From the NCBI GenBank assembly GCA_021793155.1, contig JAJYTF010000001.1:1-64000 (forward strand): a DNA stretch of 64,000 bases. The letters are read 5' to 3'. Source of the stretch: Pseudomonadota bacterium (GTDB taxonomy: Bacteria; Pseudomonadota; Alphaproteobacteria; Rhodospirillales; Magnetospirillaceae). A program made the position numbers and the translations under genes. The notes beneath the pieces were generated by a model. The model searched no databases. It was given only the letters and a program-made list of their open reading frames with translations, and was not told the DNA's origin. Position 1 is the stretch's first letter. Each line of letters opens with the position of its first letter. This document shows, one piece after another, positions 27,286 through 36,449 of this stretch.

Positions 27286-28047
27286 TCAGTTCGCCGCGCC
27301 CAGATAGGCATTGATCACATCGGGGTTCTTGCCCACTTCCTCGGGCGTTCCCTCGGCCAGCTTGCGGCCGTAGTCGAGGGCCAGGATATGGTCGGAAAGC
27401 CCCATCACCATCTTCATGTCGTGCTCCACCAGGACCACGGTCACGCCTTGCGCCGCCACCCGCTTGATGACGTCGTCGATCTCTCGGCTTTCGGTGGCGT
27501 TCAGGCCCGCCGCCGGCTCGTCGAGCAGCAGCAACCGCGGCTGGGAAGCGAGGGCACGGGCAATTTCCAGACGCTTCAGAGCCCCGTAGGGCATCGAGGC
27601 GGCATCGGCGTCGCGATACTTGCCGCAGCCGACGAATTCGATGAGTTCGAGGCAACGCTCGCGGCAGGCGGCGTCACGCCGGCGCACCGAGGGCAGATGG
27701 AGAAGGGACGGCAGAAGGCGCGGCTGGAGATGCAGATGCGCCCCCACCATCACGTTCTCCACCGCCGTCATGTTGAAGAAGATCTGCAGGTTCTGGAACG
27801 TCCGCGACATCCCCAGGGCTGCAAGCTCGTAGGGCCGCTTGCCGGTAATATCCACGTCATCGAACAGGATCCGCCCCGAGGTTGGCCGATAGACGCCGGT
27901 GATCAGGTTGAACAGCGTGGTCTTTCCCGCCCCGTTCGGCCCGATGATCGAATGAATCGTTCCCGCATTGATGGTGAAGGAAAGGTCGGCGACGGCCAGC
28001 ACGCCGCCGAATCCCTTGCTCAACTCATTGACGCGAAGCAGGCTCAT
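27286..28047 (-). CDS. livG: branched-chain amino-acid ABC transporter, ATPase LivG
   Basis: A 253-residue ABC ATPase. It has FGGVLAVADLSF, Walker A GPNGAGKTTLFNLITG, RTFQNLQIFFNMTAVENVMVG-type block (RTFQNLQIF), the shortened signature MPYGALKRLEIARAL, Walker B LLLLDEPAAGLN and VEHDMKMVMGLSD. These are LivG hallmarks. Its ATG overlaps the livM stop as ATGA. Confidence 0.93.
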   Translation of the reverse strand: MSLLRVNELSKGFGGVLAVADLSFTINAGTIHSIIGPNGAGKTTLFNLITGVYRPTSGRILFDDVDITGKRPYELAALGMSRTFQNLQIFFNMTAVENVMVGAHLHLQPRLLPSLLHLPSVRRRDAACRERCLELIEFVGCGKYRDADAASMPYGALKRLEIARALASQPRLLLLDEPAAGLNATESREIDDVIKRVAAQGVTVVLVEHDMKMVMGLSDHILALDYGRKLAEGTPEEVGKNPDVINAYLGAAN

Positions 28048-28988
28048 GCGGCGGCCCTCCGGCGGCGCAGACGGCGCATGACGGTGGGGACCAGGCCCTT
28101 CGGCATGAAGATCATCGTCGACATCATGATCAGGCCCAGGACCACCGCCTCGTAGTCCTCGAAGGTGGTCAGCACATGCGGCAGCACCGACAGGATGATA
28201 GCGCCGACGACGGCGCCGAAGGTCGAGGCCATGCCGCCCAGCACCACCATGGTGACCAGTTCCACCGAACGGAAGAAACTGCCGATGCCGGGCGTGATCA
28301 GCCCGGTCTTGTGGGCGTAAAGGCTGCCGACGACGCTGGCGAACACTGCCGAAACGACGAACACCAGCACCTTGTAGTGGGTGGTGTTCACGCCGACCAC
28401 TTCGGCACCCACTTCCGACCCGTGCACGGCGCGCAAGGCCCGGCCCACCGGCGAATCGATCAGATTGAGGGACAGCCAGACGGCCAGCAGCAGCAGACCA
28501 CCGCCCACCCAATACCAGCTGCCGTCGCCTTTGATCTTCCAGCCGAGCACGGTGAAGTTGTCCGCCATCAGGCCATCCGGCCCGCCGGTCAACCACCCTT
28601 CGGTGTTGAGCACGATATAGATGATGATGCCGATCCCCAGGGTGGCCATGGCCAGGTAATGACCCTTCAGCCGCAGGATGGGCCGCGCGATGACGAAGGC
28701 CAGGGCGCCAACCGCCACGGCGCCGGCCAGCAGCGCAGCCAATGGGGGAACCTGCCAGCGAAGGGTGAGAATCGCCGAGGCGTAGGCGCCCAGCGCAAAG
28801 AAGCCGGCATGCCCCAGGCTGATCTGCCCGGTATAACCGATCAGCAGATTGAGGCCGACGCAGAGAACGGCGTTGAACAGGGCCGTGTCCGCGATGTCGT
28901 AGTAGTAGGGATTGGGAAAGGTGATCGGCAGAAGGGCGATGATGATGGCCATCGCTGCCAAACCCGTGGTGCGCGCTTTCATCTGCAT
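28044..28988 (-). CDS. livM: branched-chain amino-acid ABC transporter, permease LivM
   Basis: A 314-residue inner-membrane permease with about nine hydrophobic segments. It carries GLNLLIGYTGQISLGHAGFF near residue 50, the LivM signature, and later FVVSAVFASVVGSLYAH and GGMASTFGAVVGAI. The basic tail VMRRLRRRRAAA ends the protein. The start is the ATG at 28988; an ATG two codons later is equally possible. The livH stop lies four bases upstream. Confidence 0.92.
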   Translation of the reverse strand: MQMKARTTGLAAMAIIIALLPITFPNPYYYDIADTALFNAVLCVGLNLLIGYTGQISLGHAGFFALGAYASAILTLRWQVPPLAALLAGAVAVGALAFVIARPILRLKGHYLAMATLGIGIIIYIVLNTEGWLTGGPDGLMADNFTVLGWKIKGDGSWYWVGGGLLLLAVWLSLNLIDSPVGRALRAVHGSEVGAEVVGVNTTHYKVLVFVVSAVFASVVGSLYAHKTGLITPGIGSFFRSVELVTMVVLGGMASTFGAVVGAIILSVLPHVLTTFEDYEAVVLGLIMMSTMIFMPKGLVPTVMRRLRRRRAAA

Positions 28989-28992
28989 GGTC

Positions 28993-29868
28993 TTATACCC
29001 GCTCTGTGCCGCGTTTGCCGAACAGGCCGCTGGGCATGAAGAACAGCACGAAGAGGATGATGACGAAGGCGATGGCATCCTTGTAGGCTGAAGAGATGTA
29101 TCCCGCGCCCAGCGACTCGGCGACGCCGACGATGAGGCCGCCGACCACCGCGCCCATACCGTTGCCCAGACCACCGAGAACGGCAGCGCTGAAGCCTTTC
29201 AGCCCCAGCATCACGCCGGCTTCGTAGTTGGTATAGGTGATGGGAGTAACGACGATGCCGCCAATCGCGCCGAGAATTGCCGACATGCCGAAGCTTGCCG
29301 TGAGGACCCGCTTGACCCGGATCCCCATCAACTGGGCGGCCAAGCGGTTATACGCGGTGGCCAGCATCGCCTTGCCGAACAAAGTGCGGTTGAAGAACCA
29401 GCCCAGCACCAGGATCGCCAGGAACGACACCCCGATCACCCACAGGCTTTGCGGAACGATGGTGGCGCCCATCAGGTGGATGGGCGTCTCGCCGCTGAAT
29501 GCCGGCAGCGAATGGGATTCCTTGTCCCAGATGATTTGCGCCATGCCGCGCAGGAAGATCGACGCGCCGATGGTGATGATGATGATGGTCACCACATCGG
29601 CGTTGCGGGCGGGCTTCACCGCGAAATATTCCAACGCCACGCCCACCAGCATGGTGATCAGCACGGCCAGCAAAACGGCCGCCCACATGGGCAGTCCCGC
29701 CGCGACCAGCGACGAGGTGGCCATGCCGCCGATCATGATGAACTCGCCCTGGGCGAAGTTGATCACATGGCTGGAATTGTAAATGATGGCGAAGCCAAGG
29801 CCCGCCAACGCGTAAATCGCGCCGACAGTGATGCCTGACAGCAGGTATTGCAGGAATTCGGCGAACAT
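28993..29868 (-). CDS. livH: branched-chain amino-acid ABC transporter, permease LivH
   Basis: A 291-residue inner-membrane permease and first gene of the liv operon. It shows LLSGITVGAIYALAGLGFAI, NFAQGEFIMIGGM, RNADVVTIIIITIGASI and GGLGNGMGAVVGGLIVG, all LivH landmarks. The ATG has GAGAGGGG just upstream. The 284-bp region upstream (29869-30152) holds no gene; it must carry the liv promoter and the end of the chemoreceptor transcript, but no clear hexamers were found. Confidence 0.93.
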   Translation of the reverse strand: MFAEFLQYLLSGITVGAIYALAGLGFAIIYNSSHVINFAQGEFIMIGGMATSSLVAAGLPMWAAVLLAVLITMLVGVALEYFAVKPARNADVVTIIIITIGASIFLRGMAQIIWDKESHSLPAFSGETPIHLMGATIVPQSLWVIGVSFLAILVLGWFFNRTLFGKAMLATAYNRLAAQLMGIRVKRVLTASFGMSAILGAIGGIVVTPITYTNYEAGVMLGLKGFSAAVLGGLGNGMGAVVGGLIVGVAESLGAGYISSAYKDAIAFVIILFVLFFMPSGLFGKRGTERV

Positions 29869-30152
29869 TGCCCCTCTCGGACCATTATCGGTTCAGCGGA
29901 GCGGCGCCCCTTTCTTGTGGGCGAGCGCCGAGCCGCGGCCTTTCCTTCCTTCGCCGGAGCAAACCCTGTTGTACCGCGCCGCCCCGCATATGACAGGACG
30001 GCCGGACACAAGCTTTCCTCCGCGATGAGCGCCGTTTTTCCGGCACTCTTGGTTATTGATCTTTATCTAACTTCGATATCAGGCTACCTCTCGCGGCGAC
30101 CGCGGGTCAATTAGGCATTTACGCCCCGGAATGCTGTTTTTTTGTCACAGCT

Positions 30153-31853
30153 CTACGCCACGTCCTTCGTCACATCCCCAAGGAATGTCGATACCTCGCG
30201 CCGCAACTGCTGCGATATGCCATCGAGGGCTGCGGCCGCATCGAACAGAGTAGTCGCCATGTCTCCGGTGGCATGCAGGGCCTTCGACATCTCGCCGATG
30301 TTCCGCGTGATCTCGCCATTGCCGGCCGCCGCCTGCTGAACATTCCGGGCGATTTCAGCCGTGGCCGCCGACTGCTCTTCGATAGCCGAGGCGATCGACG
30401 CGACCACCTCGTCGGCGCGCTCGATGGTGGTGGCGACCGAGCGGATCACCTCGACCGCTTCGCGCGAAATCGACTGGATGTCGTTGACCTGTGTGCTGAT
30501 TTCATCTGTGGCCTTGGCGGTCTGTGTGGCCAGGCTCTTGACCTCGCCGGCAACTACGGCAAAGCCCTTGCCGGCTTCACCGGCGCGCGCTGCCTCGATG
30601 GTGGCGTTCAGCGCCAGCAGATTGGTCTGCGAGGCGATGACATTGATCAGTTGGACGATCTGGCCGATGCGCGTCGCCGCCTGATCCAGCCCCTCGATGG
30701 TCCCGGTGGCCGTCCTGATGCCGCTGACCGCTTCTTGCGTGATGCTGTGCGATTCGCCGACCTGCCGGCTGATTTCCCGCACCGATCCGCCCAGCTGCTC
30801 GGCCGCCGCGGCCACGGTGTCCACGTTCGTCGCCGACTGTTCGGCCGCCGCCGCCACCGTCGCCCCCTGTCCGCTGGTGGCCTCGGCCGTATCGCGCAGC
30901 GTGCCGGACATGCCGTTGACCCGTTCGACCGCCGCCCCCATTCCCTCCAGCACCTGCTTGATGGAACCGTCGAAGCCGGAAATCAGCCTGCCGCGGCGGG
31001 CGAAGATTTCCTCCTGGCGGCGCTGTTGGTCGCGCTGCTCGGCCTCCAGCCGGGCGGTCTTTTCCATGCTGTCGCGGAACACCGCGACGGCGCGGGCCAT
31101 GGCACCGATTTCGTCGCGGTTGCCGAGCGACGGGATCTCGATTGCGCTGCTGCCCTCGGCCAACTGGCTCATGGCGCGGGTCAATGCGATGACCGGCCGC
31201 GCGATCAGTCGGGCCATCGCCACGCTGACCACCAGGCCGCCGACCAGGAACAGGATGCAGACGGCATAGTAGGTGCGTTCGGACGTGGTGGCGACCTGAC
31301 GGGCATTGGCGTATTGCCGCGTGTTGTCGGCCTCGGCAAGGTCGACCAGCTTGTCGACACTGGCGATCAGCTTGTCATATTCCTCCTCGGTATGCCCCAT
31401 CATGACGAGGGCGGTCACCTCGTCCATCTCGTACATGTCCATCACGTCCTGGCAGGCGTCGAGGAAGCTTTTCAGCTTTACCGCGACCTCCTTGACGGGC
31501 GCCTGCTGGTCGGCGTCGGCCTTCTGCGAGATCTGATCGATCAGACCAGGCAGCGCCTTCAAGTCGGCCCTGATGCGCTGGTCCAGGGCAACGATCTTGT
31601 CCTTGTCGGTCTTGTTGGCCTTCCAACCCAACAGCCGGTACAGATTGGCCTCGGCCGCCGTGCTCCGGTTGGCCAGGCGGTGAACGTTGCTCTGCAGGGC
31701 AAAGGATTCCTCGACAAGATGGCTGAGGACGGCACTGCTGCGCTGCATTCCAGTCTGAAAGATGACCATCAGAAGGGCGATGCTGGCGGCCGACAGCAGC
31801 GGCGCGATGAAGACCTTCACCGCGATCCGCATATTGACCAGCCCCGCGATCAT
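30153..31853 (-). CDS. methyl-accepting chemotaxis protein
   Basis: A 566-residue transmembrane chemoreceptor. TM1 is around residues 12-30, a helical periplasmic sensor of about 160 residues follows, TM2 is around 195-217 ([18 protein letters not shown]), then HAMP ([19 protein letters not shown]) and the signalling domain with the hairpin tip [20 protein letters not shown]. It should signal to CheA/CheW at a cell pole. No CheR-binding pentapeptide is visible at the C-terminus (TKDVA). The ligand is unknown. Confidence 0.94.
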   Translation of the reverse strand: MIAGLVNMRIAVKVFIAPLLSAASIALLMVIFQTGMQRSSAVLSHLVEESFALQSNVHRLANRSTAAEANLYRLLGWKANKTDKDKIVALDQRIRADLKALPGLIDQISQKADADQQAPVKEVAVKLKSFLDACQDVMDMYEMDEVTALVMMGHTEEEYDKLIASVDKLVDLAEADNTRQYANARQVATTSERTYYAVCILFLVGGLVVSVAMARLIARPVIALTRAMSQLAEGSSAIEIPSLGNRDEIGAMARAVAVFRDSMEKTARLEAEQRDQQRRQEEIFARRGRLISGFDGSIKQVLEGMGAAVERVNGMSGTLRDTAEATSGQGATVAAAAEQSATNVDTVAAAAEQLGGSVREISRQVGESHSITQEAVSGIRTATGTIEGLDQAATRIGQIVQLINVIASQTNLLALNATIEAARAGEAGKGFAVVAGEVKSLATQTAKATDEISTQVNDIQSISREAVEVIRSVATTIERADEVVASIASAIEEQSAATAEIARNVQQAAAGNGEITRNIGEMSKALHATGDMATTLFDAAAALDGISQQLRREVSTFLGDVTKDVA

Positions 31854-31985
31854 CTATGCCTCGCGCGAGGCAAACAATGGACCAGGGCAAACTCTACCCG
31901 ACAGCAATGGTACATGGACCACCTCCCGGCCAATGCGGCCGCCTCGTCGCCGGCCAAAGCGGCGAAATTTAATTACTTTTTTTCG

Positions 31986-32014
31986 AGCTTATTGGTGACT
32001 TACTTACACGTCAA
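31986..32014 (-). promoter_or_regulatory. sigma-70-like promoter for the chemoreceptor gene
   Basis: On the minus strand TTGACG (32014-32009) and TAAGCT (31991-31986) are 17 bases apart, about 130 bp before the chemoreceptor start, in an AT-rich stretch. This is a good consensus match. Confidence 0.55.
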
Positions 32015-32043
32015 GAGCACGGTCTCGACACAGAGTGGAACCG

Positions 32044-33231
32044 TCACTCCGCCCGCGCGTGCTTCCGGGTGTACATGTCCCGATCGGCAAAGGCCGTCAA
32101 TTCGGCGATTTCGGAGCCGTTATCCGGATAGATCGCAACACCGATGGAAGCGCCGATCTGCACGTCGCCGACCGCTAGGTGAATCGGCAAGGCCAGCAGT
32201 TTGCGCAGTTTTTCCCGGACCTCCTCGGCCTCCGCCTGGTCGTCCAGTTCCTCGAGCAAGACCAGGAACTCGTCGCCGCCGACCCGCGCGACGGTATCGG
32301 TCGCTCGGACCCCGGCGCGAAGCCGCCGGGCCACTTCCTTCAACACCTCGTCGCCCACGGCGTGGCCGTAGGTGTCGTTAATCGGCTTGAAGCGGTCCAG
32401 GTCGACGAACAGCAGGGCAAGCTTCTCCGTATGGCGCCGGGCGCGCTTGAAAGCTTCCTCGACGCGGTCGCCGAACAGGTGACGATTGGGCAGTTCGGTC
32501 AAGGCATCGTGATGGGCCATGCGGAACACCCGCTCCTCCGCCGCCTTGCGCGCCGAAATGTCGCGCACGATACTGGTGAACGACAGTTCGTCGCCCTGCT
32601 GCAACTCGCGCACCGACATCTCCAGCGGCACAACCTCCCCGCCCTTTCGCTTGCCGATGATCTCGGGGGTGGAGGCCAGGGTCCGCACCCAGCCGGGCTC
32701 GGTTTCCGGTGCGCTCAGCACGGTCTCCGGAATCAGCAAGCGGATGTTGCGGCCGATCACTTCCTCCTTGCGGAACCCGAAGATGCTCTCGGCGGCGGGA
32801 TTGAACGTCTGAATGGTGCCGCGGTCGTCCACCGTGATGATGCCGTCGGCTACGGTGTTGATCACCCCCTCCAACCGTTGTTCCCGTGCCCGCAAGGCAT
32901 GGGCGGCCTTGAGGTGGTCGGTGATGTCGTGTGCTTCGATCAGGAATGTGCCGTCGCCGGTGGCATCGATGCACGAGACCCACAGCTCGACGTCCATGTT
33001 GCTGCGGTCCTCGCGAACAAGCTTGATGGAGACCTTGCTCGCCTCCTCGGCAAAGACCGCAAGGCCGAGTTCCGACAGATCGGCGTAATCGTGATGTACG
33101 AAGGAAAAAAAAGAGCGGCCGATTGCCGCCTGCGGCGTCGGCAAAGCCAGCATGAGCGCCCCGGCCGGATTGAGATGGGCGATCCGGTTGCCGATGCACA
33201 GGGCCAGCAGGGTCCGCAAGCGATCGAGCAT
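32044..33231 (-). CDS. PAS-PAS-GGDEF diguanylate cyclase
   Basis: A 395-residue predicted soluble diguanylate cyclase. Two PAS modules (the second from about RLEGVINTVADGIITVDDRG, with NPAAESIFGF) precede a GGDEF domain with DALTELPNRHLF, FVDLDRFKPINDTYGH and the intact active site RVGGDEFLVLLEE. No RxxD inhibitory site is obvious four residues before the motif. It should make c-di-GMP in response to a cytoplasmic signal. The ATG at 33231 is used; the frame is open to 33405 and GTG starts upstream are possible. Confidence 0.88.
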   Translation of the reverse strand: MLDRLRTLLALCIGNRIAHLNPAGALMLALPTPQAAIGRSFFSFVHHDYADLSELGLAVFAEEASKVSIKLVREDRSNMDVELWVSCIDATGDGTFLIEAHDITDHLKAAHALRAREQRLEGVINTVADGIITVDDRGTIQTFNPAAESIFGFRKEEVIGRNIRLLIPETVLSAPETEPGWVRTLASTPEIIGKRKGGEVVPLEMSVRELQQGDELSFTSIVRDISARKAAEERVFRMAHHDALTELPNRHLFGDRVEEAFKRARRHTEKLALLFVDLDRFKPINDTYGHAVGDEVLKEVARRLRAGVRATDTVARVGGDEFLVLLEELDDQAEAEEVREKLRKLLALPIHLAVGDVQIGASIGVAIYPDNGSEIAELTAFADRDMYTRKHARAE

Positions 33232-33476
33232 GCCAATGCGCGCCTGCCATTCCGACGGCAAGGCGGGGCGGACTGGACTTGGGTGGGGCCCGACGGTCAC
33301 TGCACTTGGACTCCTGGAGTCATTTTTTCTTAACACCAACCGTGCATATGGTGCAACCGACCGGCACTTGTATCGCCCCAATACTTGCTGGAGCACTTGT
33401 GACAACGATCACTGTTCCGAAGGCTTACATGGGCGATTGTATGGCCATCGTCCACTGCCTAACCCCGGAGCCCCCC

Positions 33477-33653
33477 ATGTTCAGCGCCTTCGCAAGAAAG
33501 CTCAAGAGTCTCTACAATAGTGAACGCGGTGCCACCGCCATCGAATATGGCCTGCTTGCCGCACTCATCGCCGTCGTCATCATCGGCGCCGTTACCACTC
33601 TCGGCACCAATCTGTCCGTCAAGTTCAACTCGGTCGCCAGCGCGCTGCAATAA
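33477..33653 (+). CDS. Flp/Fap-type IVb pilin
   Basis: A 58-residue prepilin. The basic leader MFSAFARKLKSLYNSERG is followed by the processing site G18/A19, with the conserved glutamate at +5 and tyrosine at +6 (ATAIEYGLLAALIAVVIIG). It would be cleaved by a TadV-type prepilin peptidase and assembled by a Tad system. No cpa/tad genes are nearby, so it is an orphan pilin here. A strong terminator follows immediately. Confidence 0.92.
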   Translation: MFSAFARKLKSLYNSERGATAIEYGLLAALIAVVIIGAVTTLGTNLSVKFNSVASALQ

Positions 33654-33656
33654 CCT

Positions 33657-33690
33657 GGTGCTGTGGACCATTCCGACGGTTCACAGCACC
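33657..33690 (+). terminator. intrinsic terminator of the pilin gene
   Basis: A 13-bp stem (GGTGCTGTGGACC with GGTTCACAGCACC, one G-T pair) with an 8-base loop begins three bases after the pilin stop and is followed by GGACTTTTC. Confidence 0.75.
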
Positions 33691-33806
33691 GGACTTTTCA
33701 GTTGCGCGGCCGCCGATGCGCAAGCGCCGCCCAGCCTTTGTGCCCCCGGCCTTGGCGCCGAAGAAGTGGCAGTCTATCCTGCAGCCCGATTTGACCAGGA
33801 GACAGG

Positions 33807-34571
33807 ATGACCGTTCACTTCATCGGTGCCGGCCCCGGCGCCCCCGACCTGATCACCGTCCGCGGTCTGAACCTCATCCGCCGTTGTCCGGTCGTGCTCT
33901 ACGCCGGCTCGCTGGTGCCCCCTGAGGTGGTGGCTGAAGCCCCGCCCGGTGCCCGCGTCGTCGATACCGCCCCGCTGCATCTCGACCAGATCGTCGAGGA
34001 AATGCGGATGGCCCACTCCGCCGGCGCCGAGGTGGCGCGAGTTCACTCGGGCGACCCCTCGATCTATGGGGCGATCGCCGAACAGATGCGTCGCCTCGAC
34101 GAGCTGTCCATACCTTATGACGTCGTTCCCGGTGTGCCGGCCTTCGCCGCCGCCGCCGCCGCCCTGGCTACCGAACTGACCTTGCCCGAGGTTAGCCAGA
34201 CCGTGGTCCTCACCCGCACGGCGGTGCGATCCTCGCCCATGCCACCCGGCCAGGACCTCGCCACCATTGGCGCCACTGGCGCCACCCTGGCGATCCATCT
34301 GTCGGTCAACAATCTTGCCCGCGTGGTCGAAGACCTCCTGCCCCGATACGGCGCCGACTGCCCTGTGGTGGTGGCCTATCGCGTCAGCTGGCCGGATCAG
34401 GCTTTCGTCGCCGGCACCCTGGCCGATATTCGCGCCAAGGTCAAGGCGGCGGGTTTCACCCGCACCGCCCTGGTACTGGTCGGCAAGGTGTTCGGCAATG
34501 CCGCGTTCCCCGACAGCCGGCTCTATGCGGCGGACCACAGCCATGTGCTGAGGCCTGGCATCGTACAGTGA
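33807..34571 (+). CDS. cobM: precorrin-4 C11-methyltransferase
   Basis: A 254-residue SAM methyltransferase of the CobM/CbiF family, making precorrin-5. It shows VHFIGAGPGAPDLITVRG, YAGSLVPPEVV, ARVHSGDPSIYGAIAEQM, VVPGVPAFAAAAAAL and LSVNNLARVVEDL. The ATG has CAGGAGAC four to ten bases upstream. It converges on cobK, with a strong two-part hairpin between them. Confidence 0.94.
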   Translation: MTVHFIGAGPGAPDLITVRGLNLIRRCPVVLYAGSLVPPEVVAEAPPGARVVDTAPLHLDQIVEEMRMAHSAGAEVARVHSGDPSIYGAIAEQMRRLDELSIPYDVVPGVPAFAAAAAALATELTLPEVSQTVVLTRTAVRSSPMPPGQDLATIGATGATLAIHLSVNNLARVVEDLLPRYGADCPVVVAYRVSWPDQAFVAGTLADIRAKVKAAGFTRTALVLVGKVFGNAAFPDSRLYAADHSHVLRPGIVQ

Positions 34572-34573
34572 TT

Positions 34574-34650
34574 GGAAACCACCAGGGACATCAAGAGCAC
34601 CAAGCCGTGCCCTTGTCCGCCCGGTGTTCTTGGTGCGCCTGGTGGTTCTT
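34574..34650. terminator. bidirectional terminator between cobM and cobK
   Basis: Two nested perfect stems: AACCACCAGG (34577-34586) with CCTGGTGGTT (34638-34647), and GCACCAAG (34597-34604) with CTTGGTGC (34629-34636). They fill the 81-bp gap between the convergent stops. Confidence 0.75.
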
Positions 34651-34652
34651 CT

Positions 34653-35339
34653 TCATCTGGGCCGGCGCACCATCACCACCGGAATCCCCAGTCGCCGCGC
34701 CGCGACAATTTTGGCTTCGGTTGCCGGCCCCCCGCTAGCCTTGGTCACCAGCAGGTCGATGGCGAAGTGGTGCATCAGCGCCAGTTCCTCGGCAACGGCG
34801 AACGGTCCGCGGCCCAACACGACCCGATAGCGCCGCAGCGGCAGGCGGCGTTCGGGCGGTGAGATCAACCTGACCACATAAAGGGGCCCGCCGGCCCTGG
34901 CGAAGGCGCCGATTTCTCCGGCGCCGACGGTCAGCAGCACCCGTCGCCCCAGGCGGCCCACCATGCGCGCCGCCATGACCACGTCCTCGGCCCAATGCCA
35001 GCGATCTCCCGGCCGCTGCGGCCACATCGGCCGCTCCAAGCGCTCGAGCGGCAAGCCCAGGCGGGCGCAAGCCTCCACCGCATGGGCCGAGATGACGGCA
35101 GCGAAGGGATGGGTGGCGTCGACCACTTTGGTGAAGCCCTGGCCGCTCAGATAGGCGACCAGCCCCTCGACCCCGCCGAATCCGCCGCTACGCAACGCAC
35201 CAGGCAGATCCGGCGGAACAGGCAGGCGTCCGGCCAGCGAGGTCACCACCGCCACGCCATCACCGACCAGCCGGCGGGCCAGGGCCGCCGCTTCCGCCGT
35301 GCCGCCGAGGATCAGGACCTTGTCAGGGGGCACGGGCAA
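34653..35339 (-). CDS. cobK: precorrin-6A reductase
   Basis: A 228-residue CobK/CbiJ reductase that reduces the corrin precursor with NADPH. Landmarks are VLILGGTAEAAALARRL, VVDATHPFAAVISAHAVEAC, LERPMWPQ, VLLTVGAGEIGAFA and LLVTKASGGPATEAKI. The start is a TTG at 35339 or a GTG at 35333, both overlapping the end of cbiD, with AGGGGCGG upstream; no ATG is available before the conserved block. It is translationally linked to cbiD. Confidence 0.92.
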   Translation of the reverse strand: MPVPPDKVLILGGTAEAAALARRLVGDGVAVVTSLAGRLPVPPDLPGALRSGGFGGVEGLVAYLSGQGFTKVVDATHPFAAVISAHAVEACARLGLPLERLERPMWPQRPGDRWHWAEDVVMAARMVGRLGRRVLLTVGAGEIGAFARAGGPLYVVRLISPPERRLPLRRYRVVLGRGPFAVAEELALMHHFAIDLLVTKASGGPATEAKIVAARRLGIPVVMVRRPR

Positions 35340-36375
35340 TGATCCGCCCCTGCCGGTCGACGATCACCACATCGACCTCGACACCGCCGGCCAGCACGGC
35401 CAGGGCAGCTTCGCGGGCGCCCCTCGCCACCGCGGCGGCGAGGGGCAGGTCGCCGGCCAGGGCCAGCACGCCGGCCGCCGAGACGGCTCGGCCAGCCTCG
35501 GCCAGGATCGCCGGCGGCGCGCCCAGTTCGGCCAGCAGACCGATCAGGCCTTTCAGATCCACCGCGGCGGCGCGCGAGTGAAGGTCCGTCGCGCCGGCCG
35601 CCAGCTTGGCCATCTTGGCAAAGCCGCCGCCCAGGGTCAGGCGGCCGACCGGATGACGGCGCATGTATTTGAGCAGTGCCCCGGCAAAGCCGCCCATGTC
35701 GAGCATCGCCCGTTCCTCGAGATGGTGAAGGCGACGTATGGCGGCCTCCGAAGTCTTTCCGGTGCAGCCGGCCACGTGGGTCAGCCCGGAAGCCCGCGCC
35801 ACATCGATGCCGCGGTGGATGGAGTGGATCCAGGCCGAACAGCTGTAGGGGATCACCACGCCGGTGGTGCCGAGGATCGACAGCCCGCCGAGGATGCCGA
35901 GGCGACCGTTCATGGTATGCGCCGCCAACGCCTCTCCACGCGGAATGGAGACCGTCACCACGGCGTTTACCGGAGCGGCCACCTCGGCCATATTGGCCTC
36001 GATCTGGGCGCGGGGGCCGGGGTTGATGGCCGCTTCCCCCACCGCCAGCGGTAGGCCCGGCAAGGTCACCGTCCCCACGCCTTCGCCGGCGCGAAAGACC
36101 ACGCCGCTGCCCGGTGCCGCCCTCGCGACGGTGACGACGACCTCGGCCCCGTGGGTTACGTCGGGGTCGTCGCCCGCATCCTTGATCACCGCCGCCCGCG
36201 CCCATCCGGCGCCGCATTCGGCGCGGTTCAGAGGAAACGACGGCGTCTCGCCGCGCGGCAGCCGCACGATGACCGGATCGGGGAAGCGGCCGGTGACCAG
36301 CGCCGCCCAAGCCGCCTTGGCAGCGCCGGCGGCACAGGCGCCGGTGGTCCAGCCTTTGCGCAATGGTCTTTCCAT
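35323..36375 (-). CDS. cbiD: cobalt-precorrin-5B C1-methyltransferase CbiD
   Basis: A 350-residue CbiD protein, the C1-methyltransferase characteristic of the cobalt-first route. It begins RKGWTTGACAAGAAKAAW, with VVVTVARAAPGSG-type strand, INPGPRAQIEANM, GGLSILGTTGVVIPYSCSAW (cut: GGLSILGTTGVV) and VAGCTGKTSEAA. The ATG is at 36375, divergent from cobA across 74 bp. Its presence, with CbiG, replaces the CobF function that is absent here. Confidence 0.95.
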   Translation of the reverse strand: MERPLRKGWTTGACAAGAAKAAWAALVTGRFPDPVIVRLPRGETPSFPLNRAECGAGWARAAVIKDAGDDPDVTHGAEVVVTVARAAPGSGVVFRAGEGVGTVTLPGLPLAVGEAAINPGPRAQIEANMAEVAAPVNAVVTVSIPRGEALAAHTMNGRLGILGGLSILGTTGVVIPYSCSAWIHSIHRGIDVARASGLTHVAGCTGKTSEAAIRRLHHLEERAMLDMGGFAGALLKYMRRHPVGRLTLGGGFAKMAKLAAGATDLHSRAAAVDLKGLIGLLAELGAPPAILAEAGRAVSAAGVLALAGDLPLAAAVARGAREAALAVLAGGVEVDVVIVDRQGRIIARAP

Positions 36376-36449
36376 GGCTTAACCTAACCTCCTGCTCGAC
36401 CGGCGAAAAGCTGTTTGCCCTGATCGGGAATTCGGTGTAGTCCCCAACC

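Noticed and set aside
30273-32381. A 702-codon open frame opposite the chemoreceptor
   Set aside because: It is the antisense of the MCP signalling domain and has low-complexity composition.
33690-33806. CCAGGAGACAGG before cobM resembles a B12 box, and a TGCCCCCGG occurs upstream
   Set aside because: The other conserved cobalamin-riboswitch blocks are missing; the motif is better read as the cobM ribosome-binding site.
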